This document shows, in pieces, positions 53,208 to 61,874 of a DNA stretch of 64,000 nucleotides. This stretch comes from Sphingopyxis sp. (GTDB taxonomy: Bacteria > Pseudomonadota > Alphaproteobacteria > Sphingomonadales > Sphingomonadaceae). Below the pieces are notes generated by a model, which ran no database searches, was not told where the DNA came from, and worked only from the letters and a program-made list of their open reading frames with translations. Numbering within the stretch: the first letter of the stretch is position 1; every line of letters starts with the position of its first letter. The stretch lies in assembly GCF_016793825.1 (NCBI RefSeq), contig NZ_JAEULM010000023.1, positions 80,880 to 144,879 on the forward strand, given 5' to 3'. The translations under genes were made by a program, and so were the position numbers.

Positions 53208-54855
53208 TCGTTTCGAGGACGCGGATGTCCTTGATGCCGGCCACCGGCGTCGTCAGCGGGTTCTTGTCGAGGATCACGAAGTCGGCGAGCAGGCCGGGTT
53301 TGATGCGGCCCTTGCGGTCTTCCTCGAACGCCTGCCAGGCGGGACCAGTGGTGAGGGCTTGTAGCGCTTCATAGGCCGACAGGCGTTCGTTCGGGCCGCT
53401 GACGATCCCGGTCGGGGAAACGCGCGCCATCGAGGTCCAGAGCATGAAGCGGGTATCGAGCGGCGTGACGCTGTAGTCGCTGTGGTTCGACGCGATCAGC
53501 CCCGCGCGCTTTGCCGAGCGGAGCGGGCTGATGAAATCGACGACCTCGGCCGGGAAATTGGTGCGGTGGACGTCGGCCCAATACCAGGCGTGGTTGGTGA
53601 AATAGGAGGGGCCGACGCCGATGCGCCGGTAGGCGGCGAACTGGTCGGGGCGCTGGAACTGCGAGTGGATGACGATCGGGCGACGGTCGTCGGCGGCCTT
53701 GATGCCGAGCGCGTCGAAGCCGCGGATCGCCATGTCGATCGCGGCGTCGCCATTGGCGTGGACGAAAAGCTGCCAATGGCGATCGTTCGCCTTTTTGGCC
53801 TGCGCGATAAACTCCTCTTCGGTCAGGATCGGCTGCCCGTGCCACGGATGCGCGCCTTGGGGGCTGCCGCGCGCATAATCGCGGGTGAAGAAACCGGTGC
53901 GCGCCTGCACCGATCCGTCGAGGACGAATTTGATCCCCTGCAGCTTCACATGCCCCTGATAGGTGCCGAACTTGATGTCCGGATTGGCGAGCAGCGCATC
54001 GAGGCCGGGCGAGAAGGGAAGGAGGGCGAGATCGATCTTCAGCCGATCCCGCGCCGCCGGCGAGGTCAGGAACGCCACATCGGGGGGCTGTGTCGCGCCA
54101 TCCTGGGCATGGGTATAGCCTTCGGCGAAATAGGCGTTCTGCGCCGCGTCGAGCGCCGCCAGTTTCTGTTCCGCCGTCGGCTGCGGCATTTTGGCGAGCA
54201 GCAGGAACATCGCCTTTTCGAGCAGGACGCCGTTGAGTTTGCCGCTGTCGTCGCGGAGCATCATGCCGCCGGGAGGGACGGGCGTTGCCTCGTCGATGCC
54301 GACGGCCTTCAACGCGGCGCTGTTCGCGACCGCACCGTGCAGCGAGACGTGGAGCAGGACGATCGGCCGGTCGGCGGCGACCGCGTCGAGTTCGGCGCGG
54401 GTGATGTGGCGCTTTTCGGCCAGCCCTTCATGGTCATACTGCCAGACGACAACCCAGCCGTCGGGCGGGATCGCGCGCGCGGCGATATAGTCGCGGATCG
54501 CGGCCTGCAGCTTTGGAATGTCGGTGACGCCGGCGTGTGCCTTGTTGCGAAGATCGAGCCCGCCCGCACTCATCGTGGCGACGGTGAAGTGCGAGTGGGC
54601 GTCGATGAAGCCGGGCAGCATCGTCGCGCCGTGCAGGTCGTGAATGGCGGCGTCCTTGCCCGCGGCCTTGCGCGCCGCCTTTTCCGTGCCGGCGAACGCG
54701 ATGCGATCGCCGTGCGTCACGACCGCCTCGACCGTCGTTGGCGTATCGCCGTCCATCGTGACGATCGGGCCGCCGCGATAAAGTGTGGTGTCCTGCGCGA
54801 ACGCAGGCGTCGCAATCATGGCGAACAGCGCGGCCAGGCCGGTCGATAGCTTCAT
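53167..54855 (-). CDS. YtcJ-like metal-dependent amidohydrolase, secreted
   Basis: The 562-residue protein has a signal peptide (MKLSTGLAALFAMIATPAFA). The amidohydrolase barrel carries the metal-binding FIDAHSHF, the later VHANGDAAIDMAI and the ASNHSDYSV/DTRFMLW region. Members hydrolyse amides, formamides or esters. The substrate is unknown. ATG 54855 with GGGGAGAG about 6 nt upstream is used, and the protein is exported. Confidence 0.9.
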   Translation of the reverse strand: MKLSTGLAALFAMIATPAFAQDTTLYRGGPIVTMDGDTPTTVEAVVTHGDRIAFAGTEKAARKAAGKDAAIHDLHGATMLPGFIDAHSHFTVATMSAGGLDLRNKAHAGVTDIPKLQAAIRDYIAARAIPPDGWVVVWQYDHEGLAEKRHITRAELDAVAADRPIVLLHVSLHGAVANSAALKAVGIDEATPVPPGGMMLRDDSGKLNGVLLEKAMFLLLAKMPQPTAEQKLAALDAAQNAYFAEGYTHAQDGATQPPDVAFLTSPAARDRLKIDLALLPFSPGLDALLANPDIKFGTYQGHVKLQGIKFVLDGSVQARTGFFTRDYARGSPQGAHPWHGQPILTEEEFIAQAKKANDRHWQLFVHANGDAAIDMAIRGFDALGIKAADDRRPIVIHSQFQRPDQFAAYRRIGVGPSYFTNHAWYWADVHRTNFPAEVVDFISPLRSAKRAGLIASNHSDYSVTPLDTRFMLWTSMARVSPTGIVSGPNERLSAYEALQALTTGPAWQAFEEDRKGRIKPGLLADFVILDKNPLTTPVAGIKDIRVLETIKEGTTVWRAAPR

Positions 54856-55125
54856 ATGTCTCTCCCCGGTCGCCATCGTGCGGAGCCGGGGCGGCAAGTC
54901 AAGTATCGGAACGCAAGTTATCGCCGCGAAGCTGCGGAAGCGCCCGCGCCGGCCTTGCTCGCCGGAAAGCCGATCGTTGCGGTGCAATATCGCGCGGTGG
55001 GTAAGTTCGTCGGGCCGCCGGTGTTCAACGTCAACCGGCTGGCGCCCGTGCCGGGTATTCTCGCCTATGACCGCGGTGCGGTGATCGATGCGCGGACGGG
55101 CGCGCGCGTTCCGGACAATTATTAG
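54856..55125 (+). pseudogene. Possible remnant or small gene divergent from the amidohydrolase
   Basis: An 89-codon ORF begins at ATG 54856, which forms CATATG with the amidohydrolase start. The last 55 codons (LLAGKPIVAVQYRAVGKFVGPP onward) show normal coding composition, but the first part is Arg-rich and looks out of frame. I read it as a degraded C-terminal piece of an older gene, or a real gene with a later start. No homology is recognised. Confidence 0.35.
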
Positions 55126-55149
55126 GATCAGGGTACTGGAGCCCTGACC

Positions 55150-55347
55150 CTAAGCCTGCTGCGGCGGTACCTCGCTGGGGCCGCGACCGGGGGCGTCGAA
55201 GTCGCCGCCGCCCGGGCCGCCGGGAATTTCCTGCGGCTGGTGGGCCGGGTCTTCTTGCGGGGTCGGCCGCGCCGGTTTCTCGGGCGGCGATTGCGGTTCG
55301 ATCGTGTCGGGTCGGGGTTTCGGAAGCGGGTCGGCGGCACTCGTCAT
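55150..55347 (-). CDS. Small Pro-rich hypothetical protein
   Basis: The 65-residue protein (MTSAADPLPKPRPDTIEPQ...) is disordered, rich in Pro, Gly and Glu, and ends with GGDFDAPGRGPSEVPPQQA. GAGGAG lies 7 nt before the ATG at 55347, so this start is favoured over others. Function is unknown. Confidence 0.65.
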   Translation of the reverse strand: MTSAADPLPKPRPDTIEPQSPPEKPARPTPQEDPAHQPQEIPGGPGGGDFDAPGRGPSEVPPQQA

Positions 55348-55515
55348 GGTCATTCTCCTCGATTCACCAACGAATGGGCGCAAGGCATGTTCCGAAGGCG
55401 GATTTTCGCGGCTTTCCGCCCTTGCCCTCGGCTGCGCGTCTGCTATAGCCCCGCGCGGCCCGCACGGGCGTGCGCGGCAGCGCGCGGTTTCGTGTACCCG
55501 GCCGAGGCTTCTCAA

Positions 55516-55600
55516 GCGGGCGTGGCGGAATTGGTAGACGCGCTGGTTTTAGGTACCAGTATCGCAAGATGTGGGGGTTCGAGTCCCTTCGCCCGCACCA
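55516..55600 (+). tRNA. tRNA-Leu (UAG)
   Basis: The 85-nt class II tRNA has a GCGGGCG/CGCCCGC acceptor stem and a CTGGT/ACCAG anticodon stem with loop TTTAGGT (anticodon TAG). It has a variable arm, the T-loop GGTTCGAGTCC and a genome-encoded CCA at 55598-55600. It reads CUN leucine codons. The trigger factor gene begins 90 nt downstream. Confidence 0.95.
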
Positions 55601-55690
55601 CTTTCGCGAGCAGCAGGCCGGGATATGGGGAACTTCGCCACCCATGGCGGGGTTCGATACGAGATTTTGAGCAAGGATAAGACCAAGGCA

Positions 55691-57307
55691 ATGAAGACCG
55701 TCGAAACGCTGAACGAAGGCCTGAAGCGCGAATATCGCGTCACCATCACCGCGAAAGACATCGACGCGCGCGTCGATGACGAAGTGAAGGCGATTGCGCC
55801 GACCGTGCGCATGCCCGGTTTCCGCCCCGGCAAGGTTCCGCCGAACCTGATCCGCAAGATGCATGGTGAGGCGCTGTCGGCCGATGCGCTGAACAAGGCG
55901 ATCGACGCCGGCGTGCGCGACCTGATGGCGAAGGAAAAGCTTCGCCCCGCGCTGCAGCCGGGCGTCACGCTGGCCGATGGCTATGAGCGCGGCAAGGATG
56001 CCGAAATCACCGTCGCGCTGGAAGTGCTGCCCGAGATCGAAGCACCGTCGATCGACGGCCTGAAGCTGGAGCGTCTGACCGTTCCCGCCGACGACAAGGC
56101 GGTGATGGCGAAGATCGAGGAATTCGCGGCGCAGATGAAGCGCTTCGAAGAGGGGCCGAAGACTCGCAAGGCGGCGACCGGCGATCAGGTCATCATCGAT
56201 TTTGCTGGCAGCGTCGATGGCGTCGCGTTCGATGGCGGCACTGGCGAGGACATGGCGGTGGAAATCGGTTCGGGCCAGCTGATCCCCGGCTTTGAAGACC
56301 AGCTTGTCGGCGTGAAGGTCGGCGACGAAAAGACCGTCAAGGTGAGCTTCCCCGAGGAATATCCGGTCGAAAACCTGAAGGGCCAGCCGGCCGAATTCGC
56401 CGTCAAGGTGAAGGAAGTGAAGGTTCCGGCCGCGTCGAAGATCGACGACGAGTTCGCGAAGTCGCTGGGCCTTGAAAGCCTCGACAAGCTGAAAGAGCTG
56501 ATGAAGGATCAGGTCGAACAGGAACTCAATGGCCTGACGCGCACCTATATGAAGCGCAAGCTGCTCGACCAGCTCGCCGCCAGCCATGATTTCGAAGTGC
56601 CGCCGACGATGGTCGAGGCCGAATTCAACCAGATCTGGCAGCAGCTCGAGCATGAAGCGGGCCATGAGGCAGACCCCGAGGCGGCGAAGGCCGAACTCGA
56701 AAAGGATCGCGACGAATATCACGCGATCGCGGTCCGCCGCGTCCGCCTGGGCCTGCTGCTGTCCGAAATCGGCCAGGCACATGGCGTGCAGGTGTCCAAC
56801 CAGGAAATGCAGCGCCTGATCATGCAGGCGGCGCAGCAGTATCGCCCTGAAGATCGCCAGCGCTTCATGGAATATGTCCAGCAGGACGCGCTTGCCGCCG
56901 CGCAGCTTCGCGCGCCGCTGTATGAAGACAAGGTCGTCGACTTCCTGTTCGAAAAGGCTGACATCGCCGACCGCGAAACCACGCGCGAGGAGCTGGAAGC
57001 GGCTATCGAAGCCGAGGATGACGGGCATGTCCACGGCCCCGGCTGCGGCCACGATCACCACGATCACGACCACAAGCCCGCCAAGAAGGCTGCCGCGAAG
57101 AAGCCGGCCGCCAAGAAGGACGCGGTGAAGGAAGAGGCGAAGGCCGAGGAAGCCCCCGCCAAGAAGGCACCGGCGAAAAAAGCCGCCGCGCCGAAGGCGG
57201 ACGCCGAGGAAAAGCCGGCTGCGAAGAAGGCCGCGCCGGCCAAGGCCGCCGACAAGGCCGAGCCTGCCAAGAAGGCTCCGGCGAAAAAGGCCGCCGCGAA
57301 GAAATAA
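55691..57307 (+). CDS. tig: Trigger factor with His-rich and Lys/Ala-rich C-terminal tail
   Basis: The 538-residue protein has the ribosome-binding domain (with GFRPGKVPPNLIRK), the FKBP-type domain (KAATGDQVIIDFAGSVDGV) and the helical chaperone arms. It folds nascent chains as they leave the ribosome. It is about 100 residues longer than usual. The extra tail starts near residue 443 with an acidic and His-rich stretch (HVHGPGCGHDHHDHDH), then alternating KKAPAKKA and acidic blocks. ATG 55691 is chosen. Confidence 0.95.
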   Translation: MKTVETLNEGLKREYRVTITAKDIDARVDDEVKAIAPTVRMPGFRPGKVPPNLIRKMHGEALSADALNKAIDAGVRDLMAKEKLRPALQPGVTLADGYERGKDAEITVALEVLPEIEAPSIDGLKLERLTVPADDKAVMAKIEEFAAQMKRFEEGPKTRKAATGDQVIIDFAGSVDGVAFDGGTGEDMAVEIGSGQLIPGFEDQLVGVKVGDEKTVKVSFPEEYPVENLKGQPAEFAVKVKEVKVPAASKIDDEFAKSLGLESLDKLKELMKDQVEQELNGLTRTYMKRKLLDQLAASHDFEVPPTMVEAEFNQIWQQLEHEAGHEADPEAAKAELEKDRDEYHAIAVRRVRLGLLLSEIGQAHGVQVSNQEMQRLIMQAAQQYRPEDRQRFMEYVQQDALAAAQLRAPLYEDKVVDFLFEKADIADRETTREELEAAIEAEDDGHVHGPGCGHDHHDHDHKPAKKAAAKKPAAKKDAVKEEAKAEEAPAKKAPAKKAAAPKADAEEKPAAKKAAPAKAADKAEPAKKAPAKKAAAKK

Positions 57308-57330
57308 GCTTCGCGCCTGACGAATGACGA

Positions 57331-57362
57331 AAGGCCGGGTGGAGCGATCCATCCGGCCTTTT
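57331..57362. terminator. Bidirectional terminator with GCGA loop
   Basis: Thirteen pairs with one G-T form between 57331-57343 and 57348-57360, around the loop GCGA. TTTT follows on the plus strand and the minus-strand side ends in TTTCG. It lies between the converging trigger factor and GNAT genes. Confidence 0.8.
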
Positions 57363-57379
57363 GCGTTGGCGGGTGGCGG

Positions 57380-57967
57380 CTATAGCGCCCGCGTCCAATA
57401 TCGGAGCCGATGTGCTTCCTCGGTGATGCTATCCACCGTCTTCCAGTCGAACGATGCGGTGACGCCGTCCAGCGGCGCATAACCGCGGCTGCGCCAGAAG
57501 GCGTCGAGCGGGCGGTATCCGGCGGGACGATCCGGGTGATCGGCGGGGCGAAGCACGCTGCAGAACGCGGTGTGCGTGGCGCCGCACTGGCGTGCCTGCG
57601 CTTCGCGATGGTCGAAAAAGGCGTGACCGATACCGCGGCCGCGATAGCCGGCAAGCAGCACCGATTCCCCGAAATAGAAGGTTCGCGCGATGGCGAAGCC
57701 CGCCGCCGCCAGCGGTTGTTGCCAGGCGGCGTCCTGTGCCCCGAGCGGCGCGGCGGTGGCGGCGCCGACAATGTCTTCCCCGTCGCGCGCCACGACGATC
57801 ACTGCACCGTCGGCAGCGGCGAAATGGGCCAGATAATCGGCCTCGTAGGCGGCATCGCCGTCATAGAGGTACGGATAGTCGCGAAATACCGCGATGCGCA
57901 GCCGGGCGAGCGCGGGAAGCGCCTCCGCCAACCCCGCGCCCGTGACCGGCGCGACGCGGATCGTCAC
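57380..57967 (-). CDS. GNAT-family N-acetyltransferase
   Basis: The 195-residue protein has the GNAT acetyl-CoA site AGYRGRGIGHAFFDHREAQ and the C-terminal FWRSRGY element. The N-terminal region FRDYPYLYDGDAAYEADYL is distinctive for the branch sometimes found beside carbon-nitrogen hydrolases. Start is a GTG overlapping the stop of the upstream SnoaL-like gene (GTGA). Substrate is unknown. Confidence 0.9.
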   Translation of the reverse strand: MTIRVAPVTGAGLAEALPALARLRIAVFRDYPYLYDGDAAYEADYLAHFAAADGAVIVVARDGEDIVGAATAAPLGAQDAAWQQPLAAAGFAIARTFYFGESVLLAGYRGRGIGHAFFDHREAQARQCGATHTAFCSVLRPADHPDRPAGYRPLDAFWRSRGYAPLDGVTASFDWKTVDSITEEAHRLRYWTRAL

Positions 57968-58365
57968 GCGCCGACCTGTCGGAGCCAGTCCTGAAGATTG
58001 TAGTAAGTGGTGACGCGATCGATCAGCCCTTCGGCGTTGACCGAGAGAAAGGCGCCGCCGGGGAGGCGATAGGTCTGACCGTTCGCCTCGGGAAGTCCCT
58101 CGTCGGTGGCAAGATAGGTGCCATTGACGACGAACTCCGCGGCGGCGCGGTGACCCTCGGCGAATATCTGCATGTCGGTGAGCTGCTCGCGATAGCAGCG
58201 TGTCATGTGCGCGTTGAACGCTGCAAACAGCGGTTTCCCGTGGCGTGAGTCGCCCTGGTTGACGTCATGGCGCACATCGTCGGCGACGAGCGCGAGCATC
58301 GCGCCGACGTCACCGGCGTTGAACGCAGCATAGTAGGCGGCGATGGTATCGCGGGTGGTTGTCAT
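57964..58365 (-). CDS. SnoaL-like (NTF2-fold) protein
   Basis: The 133-residue protein has the NTF2/SnoaL pattern: AAYYAAFNAGDVGAMLALVADDVRHDVNQG and FVVNGTYLAT, ending in RVTTYYNLQDWLRQVG. The fold includes steroid isomerases, dehydratases and binding proteins, so activity is unknown. ATG 58365 has GGAG 6 nt upstream. Its stop overlaps the GNAT start, so both are coupled and may act on one substrate. Confidence 0.85.
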   Translation of the reverse strand: MTTTRDTIAAYYAAFNAGDVGAMLALVADDVRHDVNQGDSRHGKPLFAAFNAHMTRCYREQLTDMQIFAEGHRAAAEFVVNGTYLATDEGLPEANGQTYRLPGGAFLSVNAEGLIDRVTTYYNLQDWLRQVGA

Positions 58366-58397
58366 CCGAATCTCCAAAACGGTGGCGTGCCCCTCTA

Positions 58398-59015
58398 TCA
58401 GATCACGTCCATGTTGTAGCAGTGCCAGCTGAATATCGCCGCGGCGCCGCGGTGGGGGCGCCAGGGTTCGGCCAGCTCGCGCACCTGCTTTTCGCTCGGC
58501 CGGGCGCCAAGGCCGAGGATGCGGCCGACCGCTTCCTGTACCGCGAGGTCGCCGGCCGGCCAGATGTCGGGACGCCCCTCGGCAAAGAGCAGGTAGATTT
58601 CGGCCGACCAGCGGCCGATGCCCTTGACCTTGGTCAGCAGCGCGATCGCCTCCTCGTCATCGGCGGGGAGGGCGTCGAAATCGAGCTCGCCGTCGAGCAC
58701 GAGCTGGGCAAGGCTTTTGGAATAACCCTGTTTCTGGCCCGACAGGCCGCAGGCGCGCAGTGCGTCGAATTCGGCTGCAGCCATGACCTCTGCGGGGCAG
58801 CCCTCGCCGAACGCCGCCTCCAGCTTGTTCCAGATCGAGTTCGCGGCCGCGACGCTGACCTGCTGACCGACGATGGTGCGGAGCAGCGTCGTATAGCCGC
58901 GGTCGCGGATGCGCGGCGGCGGATAGCCGGCGTTGCCGAGCGCGCGCGCGAAATTGCTGTCGATCGCCGCGATCGCATCGATTCCCGCGTTGAGCTGCTC
59001 CTGACCGAAGCTCAT
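58398..59015 (-). CDS. DNA-3-methyladenine glycosylase II-like (HhH-GPD)
   Basis: The 205-residue protein has the helix-hairpin-helix and Gly/Pro-Asp loop (KVKGIGRWSAEIYLLFAEGR, then WPAGDLAVQEAVGR) with the catalytic-type Asp. It removes alkylated bases in base-excision repair. It lacks the N-terminal domain of E. coli AlkA and the iron-sulfur cluster of MutY/Nth. AGGAG precedes ATG 59015. Confidence 0.93.
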   Translation of the reverse strand: MSFGQEQLNAGIDAIAAIDSNFARALGNAGYPPPRIRDRGYTTLLRTIVGQQVSVAAANSIWNKLEAAFGEGCPAEVMAAAEFDALRACGLSGQKQGYSKSLAQLVLDGELDFDALPADDEEAIALLTKVKGIGRWSAEIYLLFAEGRPDIWPAGDLAVQEAVGRILGLGARPSEKQVRELAEPWRPHRGAAAIFSWHCYNMDVI

Positions 59016-59114
59016 ACATATTCTCCTTTTGTTCGCATCGGTGCCTAGCAGCGCTTGATTTGGCGCGCAACGCGCGACATAGGCCAAACCGAATCAAACA
59101 ATATGGGGACGAGC

Positions 59115-59432
59115 ATGGCCAAGCTGATTGTGGTGACGCGCGACGGTACCGAACATGAAATCGAAGGCGACACCAGCCTGACCGTGATGGAGAATATCCG
59201 CGACGCGGGCTTTGACGAGCTGCTCGCACTGTGTGGCGGCTGCTGTTCGTGCGCGACTTGCCACGTGCATGTGGAGGCGGGCGCCAAGGACGCGCTGCCG
59301 GCGATGAGCGAGGACGAGAACGACCTGCTCGATTCGACCACCGACCGCGACGACAATTCGCGCCTGTCGTGCCAGATCCCCTTCAGCGACGCCCTCGACG
59401 GCCTGCGCGTGCGGATCGCCGCCGAGGATTGA
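59115..59432 (+). CDS. [2Fe-2S] ferredoxin (adrenodoxin type)
   Basis: The 105-residue protein has the four-cysteine cluster pattern [15 protein letters not shown] plus the distal Cys in LSCQIPFSD. The three extra residues after the second Cys resemble the redoxin family that serves cytochrome P450s. An acidic surface patch ([18 protein letters not shown]) suits binding to a reductase. ATG 59115 follows GGGGACGAG. Partners are not in this window. Confidence 0.94.
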   Translation: MAKLIVVTRDGTEHEIEGDTSLTVMENIRDAGFDELLALCGGCCSCATCHVHVEAGAKDALPAMSEDENDLLDSTTDRDDNSRLSCQIPFSDALDGLRVRIAAED

Positions 59433-59466
59433 TGGCCCGCCGCCCCCGCACCGGCGGGGGCGCATA

Positions 59467-60231
59467 TCAACCCGCCGTCGCGACGGCGTAGAGTGCGATC
59501 GCCGCGGCGTTCGAGATGTTGAGGCTTTCCATTCGCGGCGAAATCGGCAGCCTTGCCAGCACGTCGCAATGCTCCATGACATTGTGACGCATGCCGTCGC
59601 CTTCCGAACCGAGCACGAGTGCGACCTTGCTGCCGTCGAGCGTTTGTCCAAGCGTCGTGTCGGTATCGCCCATCAGCCCGATGCGCCAATATTGAGCTTC
59701 GGCGATTTCCTCGAGCGCGCGCGACAGGTTGACGACGCGCACCCACGGCACGATTTCGAGGGCACCTGAGGCGGACCGCGCGATGACCCCGCTTTCAGGC
59801 GGGCTGTGCCGATCCTGCGTGATGATCGCGGCGGCATCGAACGCCGCGGCCGAGCGCAGCACCGCGCCGATGTTGTGCGGATCGGTGACCTGATCGAGAA
59901 TGAGGAGCGGACGCCGGCTTTCCGCATCGCTTTCGTCCTGGAGCAGGTCGCCCAGATAGACGTCCTCCAGCGGATCGACCTCGATGACGAGCCCCTGGTG
60001 CGGCGCATCGCGCGCGACCAGCCGTGCGAGGTCGGTGACGTCGGCATAGCTGATCGGAAGGACAGGCGGCAGGTCGAGCTGCCCCAGCGCTTCGCGCGTG
60101 CCCCAGATGCGCTTGACGCGGCGTTCGGGGTTGGCGAGCGCTGCCAGAACGGCGTGGCGGCCCCAGAAACGGACGGCCTGGCCGCGCGGACCGGTACCCT
60201 GCGGGCGGCGGTGACGGGAAAATTGTCTCAT
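59467..60231 (-). CDS. rlmB: SpoU-type 23S rRNA 2'-O-methyltransferase (RlmB)
   Basis: The 254-residue protein has the N-terminal substrate-binding domain (VRFWGRHAVLAALANP) and the SPOUT knot motifs: LLILDQVTDPHNIGAVLRSAAAF, LVLGSEGDGM and RLPISPRMESLNISNAAAIAL. It methylates G2251 of 23S rRNA. Start is ATG 60231 with GGAAAGG upstream. Confidence 0.94.
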   Translation of the reverse strand: MRQFSRHRRPQGTGPRGQAVRFWGRHAVLAALANPERRVKRIWGTREALGQLDLPPVLPISYADVTDLARLVARDAPHQGLVIEVDPLEDVYLGDLLQDESDAESRRPLLILDQVTDPHNIGAVLRSAAAFDAAAIITQDRHSPPESGVIARSASGALEIVPWVRVVNLSRALEEIAEAQYWRIGLMGDTDTTLGQTLDGSKVALVLGSEGDGMRHNVMEHCDVLARLPISPRMESLNISNAAAIALYAVATAG

Positions 60232-60311
60232 GCGCGCGCCTTTCCCATGACTGCCATTGACAGGCAAGCCTCGTTTCGCCATTGCGCCACTTCCCAAAGC
60301 GGGCCCCATGG

Positions 60312-60395
60312 ACAGGTGGCCGAGTGGTTAAAGGCAGCAGACTGTAAATCTGCCCGGGTTTCCGTACGCTGGTTCGAATCCAGCCCTGTCCACCA
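60312..60395 (+). tRNA. tRNA-Tyr (GUA), probable attachment site
   Basis: The 84-nt tRNA has acceptor arms GGACAGG and CCTGTCC, anticodon GTA in loop CTGTAAA, a class II variable arm, T-loop GGTTCGAATCC and encoded CCA at 60393-60395. A tyrosine recombinase gene begins 183 nt downstream. The 3' half of this gene is a natural attL. The matching attR would lie beyond the window. Confidence 0.95.
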
Positions 60396-60522
60396 TTTGT
60401 TCCTCTTTTGGCTTCCGCTAGCTTCCGATAACGTGTACGAACACCCAGCATTTGCGCGGGTTGGTCACTCCATTCATGTCCGATGGCTTCCGCGTGGAGA
60501 AATGGAATTTGGGGGTATGCTT

Positions 60523-60559
60523 GGGGGTATCGGCCAACCGACCTCCTCTCGATACCCCC
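60523..60559 (+). promoter_or_regulatory. Stem-loop in the integrase leader
   Basis: GGGGGTATCG (60523-60532) pairs perfectly with CGATACCCCC (60550-60559) around a 17-nt loop. A third GGGGGTAT copy at 60511-60518 could compete for the same partner. The integrase ATG is at 60579, so the element could control its translation or serve as a recombinase arm site. Confidence 0.5.
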
Positions 60560-60578
60560 AGATGGGGAGAATCGAGGC

Positions 60579-61850
60579 ATGCTTACCGACGTCCAGATCA
60601 AGAAGGCGAAGGCCGAAGACCGGCCGTACAAGCTGCGCGATGCGGGCGGCTTGTTCCTGTTGGTATCGACGAAGGGCAACCGATCCTGGCGCCTAAAATA
60701 TCGGTTCGGGAAAAAGGAAAAGCTGCTCACCTTCGGCAGCTATCCTGAGGTGTCGCTGAGCCGTGCGCGCGAACTGCGCGAGGCCGCCAAGGCGACGTTG
60801 CGCGAGGGCAGGGATCCGGCCGTCGAGAAAAAGCAGGAGGCCGCCGCGCGTACCCTCGCTTCATCCAATACATTCGAGGCCTGCGCGCGCCAGTGGTACG
60901 CGCTCAACAGACCAAGGTGGAGCGACTGGCACGCGAAGAACATCATCGACAGCATGGAGGCTGATCTCTTTCCGGTGATCGGCGCAATCCCGGTGAAGGA
61001 CGTCACCGAGGCGATGCTCCTCGACGCGCTGCGGAAGGTGGAGAGGCGCGGCGCGATCGAGACGGCACACCGTCTTCGCCAGCGGGCCAGTGGCGTCTTT
61101 TCCTATGCCGCTGCCGGCGGCCTGCGCAGCGGCGACCCGGCCGCCGTGGTGAAGTCGCTTCTCAAGCCGAAACCGCGCGCGACGAAACAGCCCGCGCTGA
61201 CCGACCTCGCCGAATGTCGGCAGCTAATCTACGATATGGAATGGGAGCGTGGCAGCCCGATCACGAAGCTCGCGAACCGGCTGATCGCGTTAACCGCGGT
61301 CCGTTCGGCCGTGCAGCGCAACGCGATGTGGACCCAGTTCGAGGATCTGGACGGCGACGCGCCTATCTGGCGCATCCCGCCGGCGGCGATGAAACTCGCG
61401 CTCAAGCTGAAGGATGACGTCACCTATGAGCATATCGTCCCGCTGTCGCGCCAGGCGGTCGATGTGATCGAGACGATGCGGAACCTCACCGGGCATCTGC
61501 CCTATGTTTTCCCGAACGTTCGCTACGGCCACCGGCCCATGACCGACAACGCGGTTCGGGGCATGATGATCCGGATCAAGGATGGCCTCTACCGGCACCG
61601 GCATTGCCCTCACGGCTGGCGCTCGGCCTTCGCGACGATCATGAACGAATGGCGCCGCACCGACGGCCGGCCGGATGATCGCGAGGTCATCAACCTGATG
61701 CTGGCGCACGTTTCCGAGGATAAGGTCGAGGGCGCCTATAACCGGTCACAGCACATGGAGCGGCGGCGCGAGCTGGCGCAGATCTGGGCCGACATGCTGC
61801 TTGAGGATATTCAGCCGGCCGGCGATGTGCTCGAAGGGCTGCGGCACTGA
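60579..61850 (+). CDS. Tyrosine recombinase/integrase of a tRNA-Tyr-linked element
   Basis: The 423-residue integrase has the N-terminal arm-DNA-binding domain (KYRFGKKEKLLTFGSYPEVSL), then the core-binding helices. The catalytic residues Arg242 (AVRSAV), His345 and Arg348 (HGWRSA), His377 (LAHVSE) and Tyr387 (EGAYNRS) follow. It would integrate into the tRNA-Tyr 3' end. ATG 60579 has GGGGAGA upstream. This is the left end of an integrated element. Confidence 0.95.
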   Translation: MLTDVQIKKAKAEDRPYKLRDAGGLFLLVSTKGNRSWRLKYRFGKKEKLLTFGSYPEVSLSRARELREAAKATLREGRDPAVEKKQEAAARTLASSNTFEACARQWYALNRPRWSDWHAKNIIDSMEADLFPVIGAIPVKDVTEAMLLDALRKVERRGAIETAHRLRQRASGVFSYAAAGGLRSGDPAAVVKSLLKPKPRATKQPALTDLAECRQLIYDMEWERGSPITKLANRLIALTAVRSAVQRNAMWTQFEDLDGDAPIWRIPPAAMKLALKLKDDVTYEHIVPLSRQAVDVIETMRNLTGHLPYVFPNVRYGHRPMTDNAVRGMMIRIKDGLYRHRHCPHGWRSAFATIMNEWRRTDGRPDDREVINLMLAHVSEDKVEGAYNRSQHMERRRELAQIWADMLLEDIQPAGDVLEGLRH

Positions 61851-61874
61851 CGTCGGCCCTGTCGTTCCGACCTC

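Noticed and set aside
57017-57304. Frameshift or misassembly producing the trigger-factor tail
   Set aside because: Codon use stays normal and the repeat is continuous to a single stop, followed directly by a good terminator.
55364-57352. 662-aa frame on the minus strand over the trigger factor gene
   Set aside because: It is antisense to the trigger factor and covers the tRNA-Leu gene, so it cannot be a real gene.
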